Part shown: one piece after another, positions 8,678 to 16,380 of the stretch | How the letters are laid out: the number at the start of each line of letters is the position of its first letter | Position numbering within the stretch: the stretch's first letter is position 1 | NCBI GenBank assembly: GCA_002863045.1 | Contig: PKDH01000037.1 | Span: forward strand, 1 to 34,479 | DNA from: Legionella sp. | GTDB taxonomy: Bacteria > Pseudomonadota > Gammaproteobacteria > Legionellales > Legionellaceae | Direction of reading: 5' to 3' | DNA: 34,479 bases | The notes under the pieces: model-generated | Database searches by the model: none | What the model saw: only the letters and a program-made list of their open reading frames with translations | What the model was told of the DNA's origin: nothing | Made by a program: the position numbers and the translations under genes

Positions 8678-9608
8678 TATTGTGTGCCTTATTGGCCCGA
8701 CTGCTTCAGGTAAAACAGCTTTATCTTTAGAATTAGCCAGTCGATTTCCCCTAGAAATTATAAGTGTTGATTCAGCGATGATTTATCGGGATATGACCAT
8801 TGGTACTGCCAAGCCTACTATTACTGAACTCAATGGTGTGCCTCACCATTTAATTGATATTTGTAATCCAAATGAAGTATTTTCGGTGGCAGAGTTTTGC
8901 CAGATGGCTACCTATTTATGTCATGACATTTTAAAGCGGGGCAAAATTCCACTTTTAGTGGGAGGGACTATGATGTATTTTCATGCCCTACAAAATGGCT
9001 TGGCTGTATTGCCTAAAGCTGATCCTAAGGTGCGAGCGTATTTAGTAAAAGAAGCTTATGAGAAAGGGTGGCCCTACTTGCACGATTGCTTAGCTAACGT
9101 TGACCCAGAAAGTGCAGCTCGAATTCATCAGCATGATGCCAAGCGTATTGAGCGTGCATTAGAAGTTTATTATTTAACGCAACAACCGATGTCGCAACTA
9201 CAAAAACAAACAGTTTCTCATGACTTTTCCTTTAGAAATTTTTTACTTTGTCCAATAGAAAGAAGCTGGTTACACGAACGCATTGAAATGCGGTTACAAC
9301 ACATGCTAACTCTGGGTTTTATTGATGAAGTAGAACAGTTAATAACAAAGTGGCAGTTAACATATGATATGCCAGCATTACGCTGTGTGGGATATAAACA
9401 AGCATTTGAATATCTGCATAGAGCATGTACCTATAGCGAGTTTTATCAAAAAGCTCTAGCCGCTACTCGCCAACTTGCTAAAAGACAATTAACTTGGCTG
9501 CGCCATCATTTTAATGGGAGCCATATCGCGTGCGATGATATCAAAGATTGTAACCAGGGGGTGGCTCGTATAATAGAAATATTAGATAATACGGCATCTT
9601 ATTGTTAA
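8670..9608 (+). CDS. miaA: tRNA dimethylallyltransferase MiaA
   Basis: MiaA moves the dimethylallyl group from DMAPP to A37 of tRNAs reading U-starting codons. Family motifs appear in order: P-loop GPTASGKT (9-16), ISVDSAMIYRDMTIGTAKP, HHLIDI, the GGTMMYF loop, DAKRIERALEVYYL and LRCVGYKQ. Length is 312 residues, as expected. The start overlaps mutL by 8 bp. Its prenyl donor would come from the mevalonate pathway, two enzymes of which are encoded at 29772-31590. hfq often follows miaA in gammaproteobacteria but does not here. Confidence 0.96.
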   Translation: MNNIVCLIGPTASGKTALSLELASRFPLEIISVDSAMIYRDMTIGTAKPTITELNGVPHHLIDICNPNEVFSVAEFCQMATYLCHDILKRGKIPLLVGGTMMYFHALQNGLAVLPKADPKVRAYLVKEAYEKGWPYLHDCLANVDPESAARIHQHDAKRIERALEVYYLTQQPMSQLQKQTVSHDFSFRNFLLCPIERSWLHERIEMRLQHMLTLGFIDEVEQLITKWQLTYDMPALRCVGYKQAFEYLHRACTYSEFYQKALAATRQLAKRQLTWLRHHFNGSHIACDDIKDCNQGVARIIEILDNTASYC

Positions 9609-9636
9609 ATTTAATCCAAACATTTTGAGAATTATT

Positions 9637-9831
9637 ATGTCAAAGCATACCTTGCAACCAGCGAGTACTAAAAAAAATTATGTAGTGAATCAAAAGCAGT
9701 TACCTTTGAGTTGTCCTACGCGTGAAATGGAGCTTTGGAATGCGCATCCTAAAGTCTATTTGCCCATCGAAAAAACTGGTAAAGCGATGTGTCCATACTG
9801 TGGGGCATGTTTTGTTTTAGAACATGATTAA
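9637..9831 (+). CDS. Small CHCC zinc-finger domain protein
   Basis: This 64-residue protein belongs to the zf-CHCC family, related to the zinc-binding end of the mitochondrial complex I subunit NDUFS6. Probable ligands are C26, H37, C52 and C55, in SCPTREMELWNAHPKVYLPI and CPYCGACFVL. The ATG at 9637 has GAGA upstream; an upstream TTG at 9625 is a poorer start. It lies 28 bp after miaA, and its stop overlaps the next gene as ATGATTAA, so the two are probably co-translated. Bacterial members have no well-established role. The family assignment is from the motif; any link to LPS synthesis is only positional. Confidence 0.85.
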   Translation: MSKHTLQPASTKKNYVVNQKQLPLSCPTREMELWNAHPKVYLPIEKTGKAMCPYCGACFVLEHD

Positions 9832-10846
9832 CTCTTTATGTATTGTTAGGTTATCAGCATTAGGTGATGTTTTAATGCTTATACCACTTATTCGTACGCT
9901 TCAAGCTTATAATCCTGCCATGCATATCAGTTGGGTAATATCTGAGCCTGCTTATGCGTTGGTAGAAAATTTGGAAAATATTGAGTTTTTAGTCATAAAA
10001 AAACCACAATCGCTCAAAGATTATTGGCATTTTTATCGCCTGATGCGCCAGCGATATTACGATGCTTTATTAGCCACCCAAGCGAGTTTGCGCGCAAATT
10101 TGTTATATCCTTTCATTCGAGCAGCACGTAAAATCGGCTATGATACGCTACGCGCTAAAGATGGGCATGCTTGGTTTATTCAAGAAGCAATTACCCCAGG
10201 AGACGATCATACGGTTGAGGGCTTTTTAAAATTTGCCAGCCAATTAGGTATTAAACAATCAGTCATTTCGTGGAATTTACCGCTTGATGAAGCAGCATTG
10301 ACCTGGGCTTCGCAATGGTGTAACACGACAAAAAAAATATTAATCGTTAATCCGGCAGCGAGTAAACCCGAACGCAGCTGGCTTGCCAAGCGTTATATAG
10401 AAGTGATTGAATATGCACAATCTATTTTGAACATGCATGTTATTTTAACAGGTGGACCTGGCAAGCATGATAGACAACTTGCTGATGAAATTTTACAAAA
10501 AGTTTTTTGTGTTGATATGGTCGGGAAAACGAAGCTTAAACAACTTTTAGCGCTTATTTCTAAAGCTGATTTGGTGCTATGCCCTGACACTGGCCCCTCT
10601 CATATGGCAACATCTGTTGGAACACCCGTCATTGCGTTACATGCAGTGACCAGTCCCCACGTTTCAGGTCCTTATTTATGTCGAGAATTTGCCATTGATT
10701 ATTATCCTGCTGCAGTGCAAAAGATTTTAAATAAAACGCTTGAACAAAATATTTGGGGTACTCATGTGCATGGTACCGATGCCATGCAGCTTATCACCGT
10801 AAAAGATGTAATTAAGATGTTAGATAAGGTTATTTTAAATAACTAA
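9824..10846 (+). CDS. Glycosyltransferase family 9, LPS heptosyltransferase-like
   Basis: The protein resembles ADP-heptose:LPS heptosyltransferases (WaaC/WaaF, family GT9), which build the inner core of lipopolysaccharide at the cytoplasmic face of the inner membrane. The N-terminal half starts with LCIVRLSALGDVLMLIPLIRTL, a typical first Rossmann fold. The C-terminal half contains ILIVNPAASKPERSW, VILTGGPGKHD, MVGKTKLKQLLALISKADLVLCPDTGPSHMATSVGTPVIALH, the ADP-sugar-binding region. Length of 340 residues fits. I cannot tell heptosyltransferase I from II, or from another GT9 enzyme, so I give no symbol. It overlaps the zinc-finger gene by 8 bp and is followed by a strong terminator. Confidence 0.88.
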   Translation: MINSLCIVRLSALGDVLMLIPLIRTLQAYNPAMHISWVISEPAYALVENLENIEFLVIKKPQSLKDYWHFYRLMRQRYYDALLATQASLRANLLYPFIRAARKIGYDTLRAKDGHAWFIQEAITPGDDHTVEGFLKFASQLGIKQSVISWNLPLDEAALTWASQWCNTTKKILIVNPAASKPERSWLAKRYIEVIEYAQSILNMHVILTGGPGKHDRQLADEILQKVFCVDMVGKTKLKQLLALISKADLVLCPDTGPSHMATSVGTPVIALHAVTSPHVSGPYLCREFAIDYYPAAVQKILNKTLEQNIWGTHVHGTDAMQLITVKDVIKMLDKVILNN

Positions 10847-10890
10847 GATAACCGCCAAATTTTAAATATTTGACGGTTATCTCTTTTTTT
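10846..10890 (+). terminator. Strong Rho-independent terminator after the GT9 gene
   Basis: A 15-bp stem pairs 10846-10860 (AGATAACCGCCAAAT) with 10868-10882 (ATTTGACGGTTATCT), with a single C/A mismatch. The loop is TTTAAAT and a run of seven T follows (10884-10890). It ends the plus-strand run and reaches into the stop codon of icmX on the other strand. On the minus strand the hairpin lacks a long T-tract, so termination there would be weaker. Confidence 0.85.
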
Positions 10891-12313
10891 AAGAAGACGT
10901 TTGTTGCTGTTGTTCTTGAATTTTACTTTCTAAAGCTCGAGGGTCAGGTTTAGAAGAATAGGTGTTTTGTAATGCTTGAATGGATTGTAAAGTAAGCATG
11001 CGTTCTTGTAATTGTCGGCTTAGATAAAGTTGATAATTAATCTCAGACAACAAAACGGCAATTTCTTTTTGTACAGAAGCCGCGGATCCTTGGTTGATTT
11101 GTGTTAACCATTGTTTATTACCGTTAGTCGTTTGTGTATCGGAGTTATATAAACGCCAGCTTGCCATGATAAACTCATTGAGCGCCTCACTGGTAGGGCG
11201 ACCATTACCGGAAATAGGGGCTTGAGGCAACCGCTTGGAAAAACTTAAATATAAATTACTCAAGGGAAAAGAAATTTGGGCCGCGTAAGTTCTAAGCTCT
11301 AGTAAAAAATCATTCAACAACGTTTTAGCAGCAACTTGTTCTTCGGTGCTACTGGATTTACTGTAATTTTCCGCAACATTCACTAATTTATCGTACATTG
11401 AGCGATTCAATAAATTAATGGGTGCCACTTGATAGGTTACATAACGTAATAAATTAGCAGCTTGTTGCGCTTGTGTAACAGCGACCAAACCTGCATTGCT
11501 ATTAGTATTAGTATTCGATGAAGTCGAAGTATTGTTATCATACGAGGTTGAATACATCAGTGGTGAAAGCAATGTATCAGCATTTAATTGAGACACCAAT
11601 GGTTGATTATAATCGGTACTAAATACTTCTTGAGTACCTTGGAGTGTTCCGACTACATTATTCATCACCAATTCACGAAATAAATAAGGACAGTTGGCGA
11701 TAAATTGTTGCGAGTTATTTTGCTGACAATAAGTGATATTAGGCGTTGATAAAATATTTAACACAGCTTGACTAACAGGGTCTGCTTGATAAGTTTGCTG
11801 GTCGATTAAATTAGAAACTGACACACTCGAGGCATTTGACACATTGTTATAAGGTAAAGCGGCATAAGTTTTACCAACTAGATTATTGATTAGGTTTGCT
11901 TGGTTAGAAGAAGAAGGAATAATAGGCGTTGAGTCGAGGTTATTTTGATTAGTACCGCCAATGATTGCACCAAGAAAGGTATTAAATAAGTTCAATTGCA
12001 GAGTATATGTTGCATTGGGGTTAAGTAAAGTATTGCGATAGGGCGCATTATCGTTGCCATTACTTTGGCCAGGTGTGGGTGAGCATGGCCCACCTGATTG
12101 ACAATAAGCGGTAAGGTCATACCCAAAGTACTGACCCAAATTTTCTAAATAGTGCGCTAAATTATCTAGCTCATTTTGAGCATGCTGAGCACGGTTTCGA
12201 TAATAATTTGGTGAAGTCGTAGGTAAGGGTGTTGTGGAGGGGGCTGCAAATATATCAGAAGTAGTTAAACTAATTACAGCCGCCGTTATCATATAATTCA
12301 ATCGACGTGTCAT
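10889..12313 (-). CDS. icmX: Dot/Icm type IVB secretion protein IcmX
   Basis: IcmX is a periplasmic or secreted component needed for function of the Dot/Icm system in Legionella. A signal peptide is clear (basic start, MITAAVISL core, cleavage near DIFAA/PST). A family-like NLAHYLENLGQYFGYDLTAYC block follows near residue 52. The middle is rich in Asn, Ser and Thr, including a low-complexity NNTSTSSNTNTNSN tract. The C-terminal third is helical and Gln-rich. AAGGAG (12328-12323) directly abuts an ATG at 12322 with no spacer but lies 9 bases before the ATG at 12313, so I prefer 12313 (474 residues). It follows icmW after one base, so the pair is translationally coupled. Confidence 0.92.
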   Translation of the reverse strand: MTRRLNYMITAAVISLTTSDIFAAPSTTPLPTTSPNYYRNRAQHAQNELDNLAHYLENLGQYFGYDLTAYCQSGGPCSPTPGQSNGNDNAPYRNTLLNPNATYTLQLNLFNTFLGAIIGGTNQNNLDSTPIIPSSSNQANLINNLVGKTYAALPYNNVSNASSVSVSNLIDQQTYQADPVSQAVLNILSTPNITYCQQNNSQQFIANCPYLFRELVMNNVVGTLQGTQEVFSTDYNQPLVSQLNADTLLSPLMYSTSYDNNTSTSSNTNTNSNAGLVAVTQAQQAANLLRYVTYQVAPINLLNRSMYDKLVNVAENYSKSSSTEEQVAAKTLLNDFLLELRTYAAQISFPLSNLYLSFSKRLPQAPISGNGRPTSEALNEFIMASWRLYNSDTQTTNGNKQWLTQINQGSAASVQKEIAVLLSEINYQLYLSRQLQERMLTLQSIQALQNTYSSKPDPRALESKIQEQQQQTSS

Positions 12314-12314
12314 G

Positions 12315-12770
12315 CTATTCATCTCCTTCTAAGGCACGTGCTACTAACTTTAAACGATATTCGGAAAATACGCGCGCAAGTAGGCGCAAGCGCTCAAACG
12401 TAATATTGCGTTTGAGAAAAAATTGAGCTTCTTTGTGGCCGTCAGTTCGATTGTCTTCAGCATACATTAATACGCGAGAAGCACTACCAGGATGAATCGT
12501 GTCAATTGCTTGTAGTAAACGCAACCCTCGACCAGATTTTATGTGAGCGGCAAGCTTGATAAAGTTGGCTTCTTGATTCAGTTGATTAATATCTATTTGT
12601 TCAATATCGTCTAATTGTTGACCTAATTCATTGATGGCTGCTTCTAGTTCAGGATCGCCATCAAGCGTCCAGTCTTCGACGCTTTCTAAAAAAGTAATGA
12701 CTCGGTAAATCATTGGGTCAATAAACTCAAACCAGTATTGCGCTGAAGCTTGATGACTTAGATCGGGCAT
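12315..12770 (-). CDS. icmW: Dot/Icm adaptor protein IcmW
   Basis: IcmW is a small acidic cytoplasmic protein that pairs with IcmS and, with DotL, recruits a subset of effectors to the coupling complex. At 151 residues it has the same length as Legionella IcmW. It shows the conserved blocks PDLSHQASAQYWFEFIDPMI, YRVITFLESVEDWTLDGDPE, SGRGLRLLQAIDTIHPGSAS, FFLKRNITFERLRLLARVF and the terminal LKLVARALEGDE. The ATG has AAGAG six bases upstream. It is divergent from icmV and directly precedes icmX, as in Legionella region I. IcmS is not in the window. Confidence 0.97.
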   Translation of the reverse strand: MPDLSHQASAQYWFEFIDPMIYRVITFLESVEDWTLDGDPELEAAINELGQQLDDIEQIDINQLNQEANFIKLAAHIKSGRGLRLLQAIDTIHPGSASRVLMYAEDNRTDGHKEAQFFLKRNITFERLRLLARVFSEYRLKLVARALEGDE

Positions 12771-12873
12771 ATTTTACTCTTTAAGTTAAATGAACAATCA
12801 TTTCTGGACGATATTAAGGATAGATATTATAGTATTAGTTATAACATAAAAAATCTATTTGAAAATACCCACC
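12771..12873. promoter_or_regulatory. Divergent icmW / icmV promoter region with PmrA-box-like motif
   Basis: This 103-bp AT-rich gap must drive icmW-icmX leftward and icmV-dotA rightward. On the minus strand CTTAATATC (12818-12810) matches eight of nine positions of the cTTAATatT half-site reported for the PmrA response regulator at several dot/icm and effector promoters in Legionella. I cannot find a clean second half-site at the usual spacing. On the plus strand, TGGACG (12805-12810), a 17-bp spacer and TATAGT (12828-12833) form a modest sigma70-like pair. TATAAC at 12840-12845 is another possible -10. Motifs are seen; regulation is inferred. Confidence 0.4.
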
Positions 12874-13359
12874 ATGCCGACTGATGAAAACCAAAGGTTT
12901 AAAACCATACGCCGTGTTTTTGGCAACGTCTTTAATTTTAAAGCATGGCTTGATGTGGATAGAACGATAAGCGTCTCGCGTTATTTAAAACAAGGCGTTA
13001 AGCACATGTTTGTACCACAGCATCGCGCTTTTGAAAATGAATTAAATTCAAAACATGCCTTTGATGAGCAAGTTAAACGATGGAATTTAACTGAAGAAGA
13101 ATTAGCAAACCGTCAAAAAGGTTTATATCGTTTGAGTTTAACCATGCTAGCATTTGCGAGTTTAATGATAATTTATATCGTGTATCAGCTGTTTTTTGGT
13201 GGGATTTTAGCAGTTTTATTTAGCTTAATGTTGTTGTGTTTATCACTTGCTTTAAGTTTTAGATATCATTTTTGGTATTACCAGATTAAAACTAGAAAAT
13301 TAGGAAGCAGTGTGCAAGATTGGTTTAAAAACGGCTTATTAGGCGGTACTAAAAGATGA
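12874..13359 (+). CDS. icmV: Dot/Icm inner-membrane protein IcmV
   Basis: IcmV is a small inner-membrane component of the Dot/Icm system. It has an N-terminal cytoplasmic segment (RRVFGNVFNFKAWLDVDR, then YLKQGVKHMFVPQ), two closely spaced hydrophobic helices at roughly residues 93-112 and 113-131, and a C-terminal FRYHFWYYQIKTRKLGSSVQDWF block like that of Legionella IcmV. Length is 161 residues from the ATG at 12874, a little longer than the Legionella protein. An in-frame TTG at 12859 is possible but has no better ribosome binding site. The stop overlaps the dotA start (ATGA), so the pair is coupled. Confidence 0.93.
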   Translation: MPTDENQRFKTIRRVFGNVFNFKAWLDVDRTISVSRYLKQGVKHMFVPQHRAFENELNSKHAFDEQVKRWNLTEEELANRQKGLYRLSLTMLAFASLMIIYIVYQLFFGGILAVLFSLMLLCLSLALSFRYHFWYYQIKTRKLGSSVQDWFKNGLLGGTKR

Positions 13360-16346
13360 AAAAAATCATAGGTTGTTTACTTATTTTATGCTATCCACTA
13401 CTTAGCCTAGCTGCCGATAACTCATTAAGCTTTGCCCCTCCGCCAAGTGATTATTCAGTGGTTTTTTTAAGTGATTTATTTGGAGTTGTAGATGGGGTTT
13501 TAAGTGGCTCTGGCAGCCAGATCATGGGGACGATGTTTGGTGTATTTAATGCAGCAGTCCTTGCCTTAGGTGGCATTGTTATCGCATATACACTTATTGT
13601 TTCAACGGTGAACACTGCTCATGAAGGACAAATGCTGGGGCAAAAATGGTCATCTATCTGGGTGCCGGTGCGTGCAACCCTTGGTCTAGCATTACTTATC
13701 CCAAAAGCCACGGGTTATTGTTTGATGCAAATTTTTGTTATGTGGGTTTGTGTTCAAGGGGTTGGAGCTGCCGATAAAGTGTGGTCAGCGGCATTAAGTT
13801 ATTTAAATCGAGGTGGAGTGATTATTCAGCCACAAATAAGCCCAAGCGATTTAGCGAGCAAGGGAGGTAATACCGATATTTTTAAAGGTGCTTCAACAAT
13901 TTTAACCGGTCAAACATGTATGCTTGGTTTGCAAAGAGTTTTAACCAATCAATTATCAGGCTATCAAAATAGTAAATCAAAAAATTCAGGCCCTTGCTCA
14001 GGTACCCCCACAGATACGATGAAAACCTTTTGTAATGTCAATATCCCAGATTTTTTAAGCACAGTTAATTTTGTCAGCGAGCAAAATAGTAACCCCGGAC
14101 AAGATACCTATACCATCGATATGCCCAATTTTGACAACAGTTCACCTTTTTACATCTTAAATGGTATTTGTGGAAAAATTTCGTGGAATTCTTTTAAAGG
14201 TTCTTTAAATGCTTCTGGCCAATCTTCTGGTGATGCAGAAACTCGGTATAAGGACAGCACCGTACAATTAAGCCAAGCAGAAATTGAAACAACTGAAATG
14301 TCACGCGTTATTGCTATTCAGCAAATGTATCAGGATTTAAGCAGTATTGCGCAAGCGGCTATTAATAACGACCCATTGTTATCAACCTCGCTAACTGATG
14401 CTGATACTACAACGAATAATGCCTCATCTGTTGCAAAATTGCAGTTTGGGGTTCCGTTATCAACCACAGGACAACCCTGTACTTCTTCCACATCAACCTG
14501 CACCAATTGGGGGCCTGATACAGCATTTAGCTCGACTTCACCATTATTTGGTGGTACAGAATTTCAGCAAGCAGTGGGTGATTACAATGGCATCATGGCG
14601 CCGGCGTTGAATTTAAAAAATCAAATTGCTGCAGGTAGTGCTTCAGGAGAGAATCGTCAATTTTTAAGTAAAGCTGAAAGTCAGGGTTGGATTATGGCGG
14701 GTAGTTATTTTTTTGGCTTAGTACAGCTTAGTAAAAATCAAGGTCCAGCAAATCCTGTATACACCAACAATGGTGCAAGCTCGGCTATCCAAGTCACTGA
14801 TAATAGTTCAGGATTGGGAAATAGTACCATGAATCCGAGTAATGTAACTAAATGGGCGTTTGACTCTAATAACAATTGTATTGAGCCGGCAAAAAACTTA
14901 TGTATCTGGATGCAAAATGATGCCAGCCAGCTGGCAAATTTAACCAGTTTAATTAATGGTGAAGGTATGTTATCGACCCCTTTATCGGCGCCATCGTTTG
15001 ATTTTTCAAGTTCATCGACGGTAAATACCGGTTTAGCTAGCACCACCATATTTGGTTATATTAATAATGCTTCAACACTACAGCTGCCTTCACAACCAGG
15101 CCTAACGGCGCCTCAATTTGCCATGCATATGGTTCCTCGTACAGAGATACCACCTATATATCTGCCAGCGATGAAATTTCCTTGTGAGAATTCAGGCATA
15201 TTTGGTTGTATCGGGATTAAAATTGGTGAAGTTATCTATGACACCATTATCATTGGTTTATGGAACTTTTCCATGTCATTTTTCTTAGGCATCATTAATA
15301 GCATTGTCAATGTGTTTGTTGAGCTGCCTATTCAAGGCATTTCTTATATTTTCTTATTAGGTGTGAAAGCCATTCAGAATCCTTTGGCCAATCCTATTGT
15401 GTCATTATCAATTATGGGAATTAATTATATTAATTTTGCCAATGCGTTATGGTTTTATCTATTAGACATTGCCATTACCAGTATTATGTTTCCTATATTT
15501 GGTCTTTTTGTGATTCCATTACTGGCTTTGGTCATGCCATTATTAGTGGCATGGATAGGAGTTATGGTCGCTGTTGGTTTCTTAACTGCCTATTATGTGC
15601 CGTTTTTGCCTTATATGATTTTCACTTTTGGCTCAATTGCCTGGCTTATGGCTGTGATTGAAGCCATGGTCGCGGCACCTGTTGTGGCACTGGGTATTAC
15701 CCATCCTGAAGGCGAGGGGCCTTTTGGCAAGGGTGAGCAAGCCATTATGTTGCTGATGAATGTATTCCTACGACCAGCCATGATGATCATAGGCTATATC
15801 GCGGGTATTGCCCTTTCTTATGTAGCAGTGTGGCTTATTAATGCAGGCTTTAGTAATGTCTTGGTGTATTTAACGGGTAATCCGAACCTTCCGGCTAGCG
15901 ACACATCATTTTCATGGTCAGACCTTATCCAAGATTTCAAAAAAGTGCCTAATTATAGTCCAAGTAACCCTGGGGCTTCTTTCACGACGTATCCTGGCTA
16001 TAACGGTTGGGCGGGAATTTATTGCCTTTTCTTTTCTATTCTTATGTACACCTCTTTGTATCTTCTTTTGGTGCAAAAATCATTTCAACTGATTAATATA
16101 TTGCCTGATAAAGTATTACGGTGGATAGGTAGCCAACCTGAGTCAATAGGTCAAGAATCAAGTTCCTGGGGTGATGAAACCAAAGGAGAAATAAAAGAGG
16201 CGGGTAAAAGCACACAATCTGCAGCAGGACAACGTGATCAACAAATCTTGGGTAAATCAGTGGAAGCTGGAAAAGGTGCTTATAATACAGCGAAATCAGC
16301 GTTCTCAGACGGTGGCGTTTCTTCCTCTGGTGGCATGCTAGAATAG
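13356..16346 (+). CDS. dotA: Dot/Icm polytopic membrane protein DotA
   Basis: DotA is a large inner-membrane protein of the type IVB system, also reported to be released in ring-like form in Legionella. A signal peptide ends near residue 20 (LLSLAA/DNS). Hydrophobic helices occur around residues 58-85 and 105-140. A long hydrophilic, Asn/Ser/Thr-rich region (about 150-610) with several Cys follows and is predicted periplasmic. A C-terminal bundle of about six helices (about 620-910) includes FLTAYYVPFLPYMIF and GITHPEGEGPFGKGEQAIMLL, which look like the conserved DotA core. A charged cytoplasmic tail runs to 996. Legionella DotA is 1048 residues. It converges on dotB with a 34-bp gap. Confidence 0.95.
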   Translation: MKKIIGCLLILCYPLLSLAADNSLSFAPPPSDYSVVFLSDLFGVVDGVLSGSGSQIMGTMFGVFNAAVLALGGIVIAYTLIVSTVNTAHEGQMLGQKWSSIWVPVRATLGLALLIPKATGYCLMQIFVMWVCVQGVGAADKVWSAALSYLNRGGVIIQPQISPSDLASKGGNTDIFKGASTILTGQTCMLGLQRVLTNQLSGYQNSKSKNSGPCSGTPTDTMKTFCNVNIPDFLSTVNFVSEQNSNPGQDTYTIDMPNFDNSSPFYILNGICGKISWNSFKGSLNASGQSSGDAETRYKDSTVQLSQAEIETTEMSRVIAIQQMYQDLSSIAQAAINNDPLLSTSLTDADTTTNNASSVAKLQFGVPLSTTGQPCTSSTSTCTNWGPDTAFSSTSPLFGGTEFQQAVGDYNGIMAPALNLKNQIAAGSASGENRQFLSKAESQGWIMAGSYFFGLVQLSKNQGPANPVYTNNGASSAIQVTDNSSGLGNSTMNPSNVTKWAFDSNNNCIEPAKNLCIWMQNDASQLANLTSLINGEGMLSTPLSAPSFDFSSSSTVNTGLASTTIFGYINNASTLQLPSQPGLTAPQFAMHMVPRTEIPPIYLPAMKFPCENSGIFGCIGIKIGEVIYDTIIIGLWNFSMSFFLGIINSIVNVFVELPIQGISYIFLLGVKAIQNPLANPIVSLSIMGINYINFANALWFYLLDIAITSIMFPIFGLFVIPLLALVMPLLVAWIGVMVAVGFLTAYYVPFLPYMIFTFGSIAWLMAVIEAMVAAPVVALGITHPEGEGPFGKGEQAIMLLMNVFLRPAMMIIGYIAGIALSYVAVWLINAGFSNVLVYLTGNPNLPASDTSFSWSDLIQDFKKVPNYSPSNPGASFTTYPGYNGWAGIYCLFFSILMYTSLYLLLVQKSFQLINILPDKVLRWIGSQPESIGQESSSWGDETKGEIKEAGKSTQSAAGQRDQQILGKSVEAGKGAYNTAKSAFSDGGVSSSGGMLE

Positions 16347-16380
16347 CTTAAAACAAGCGTCCCTATTGATGAATGTGCTA

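Noticed and set aside
12781..12791. TTAAGTTAA near the icmW start as a second PmrA site
   Set aside because: The two TTAA units are one base apart, unlike the reported spacing of about seven, and the site is too close to the start codon.
16347..16380. Terminator between the convergent dotA and dotB genes
   Set aside because: The 34 bp contain no inverted repeat with a T-tract that I can find.
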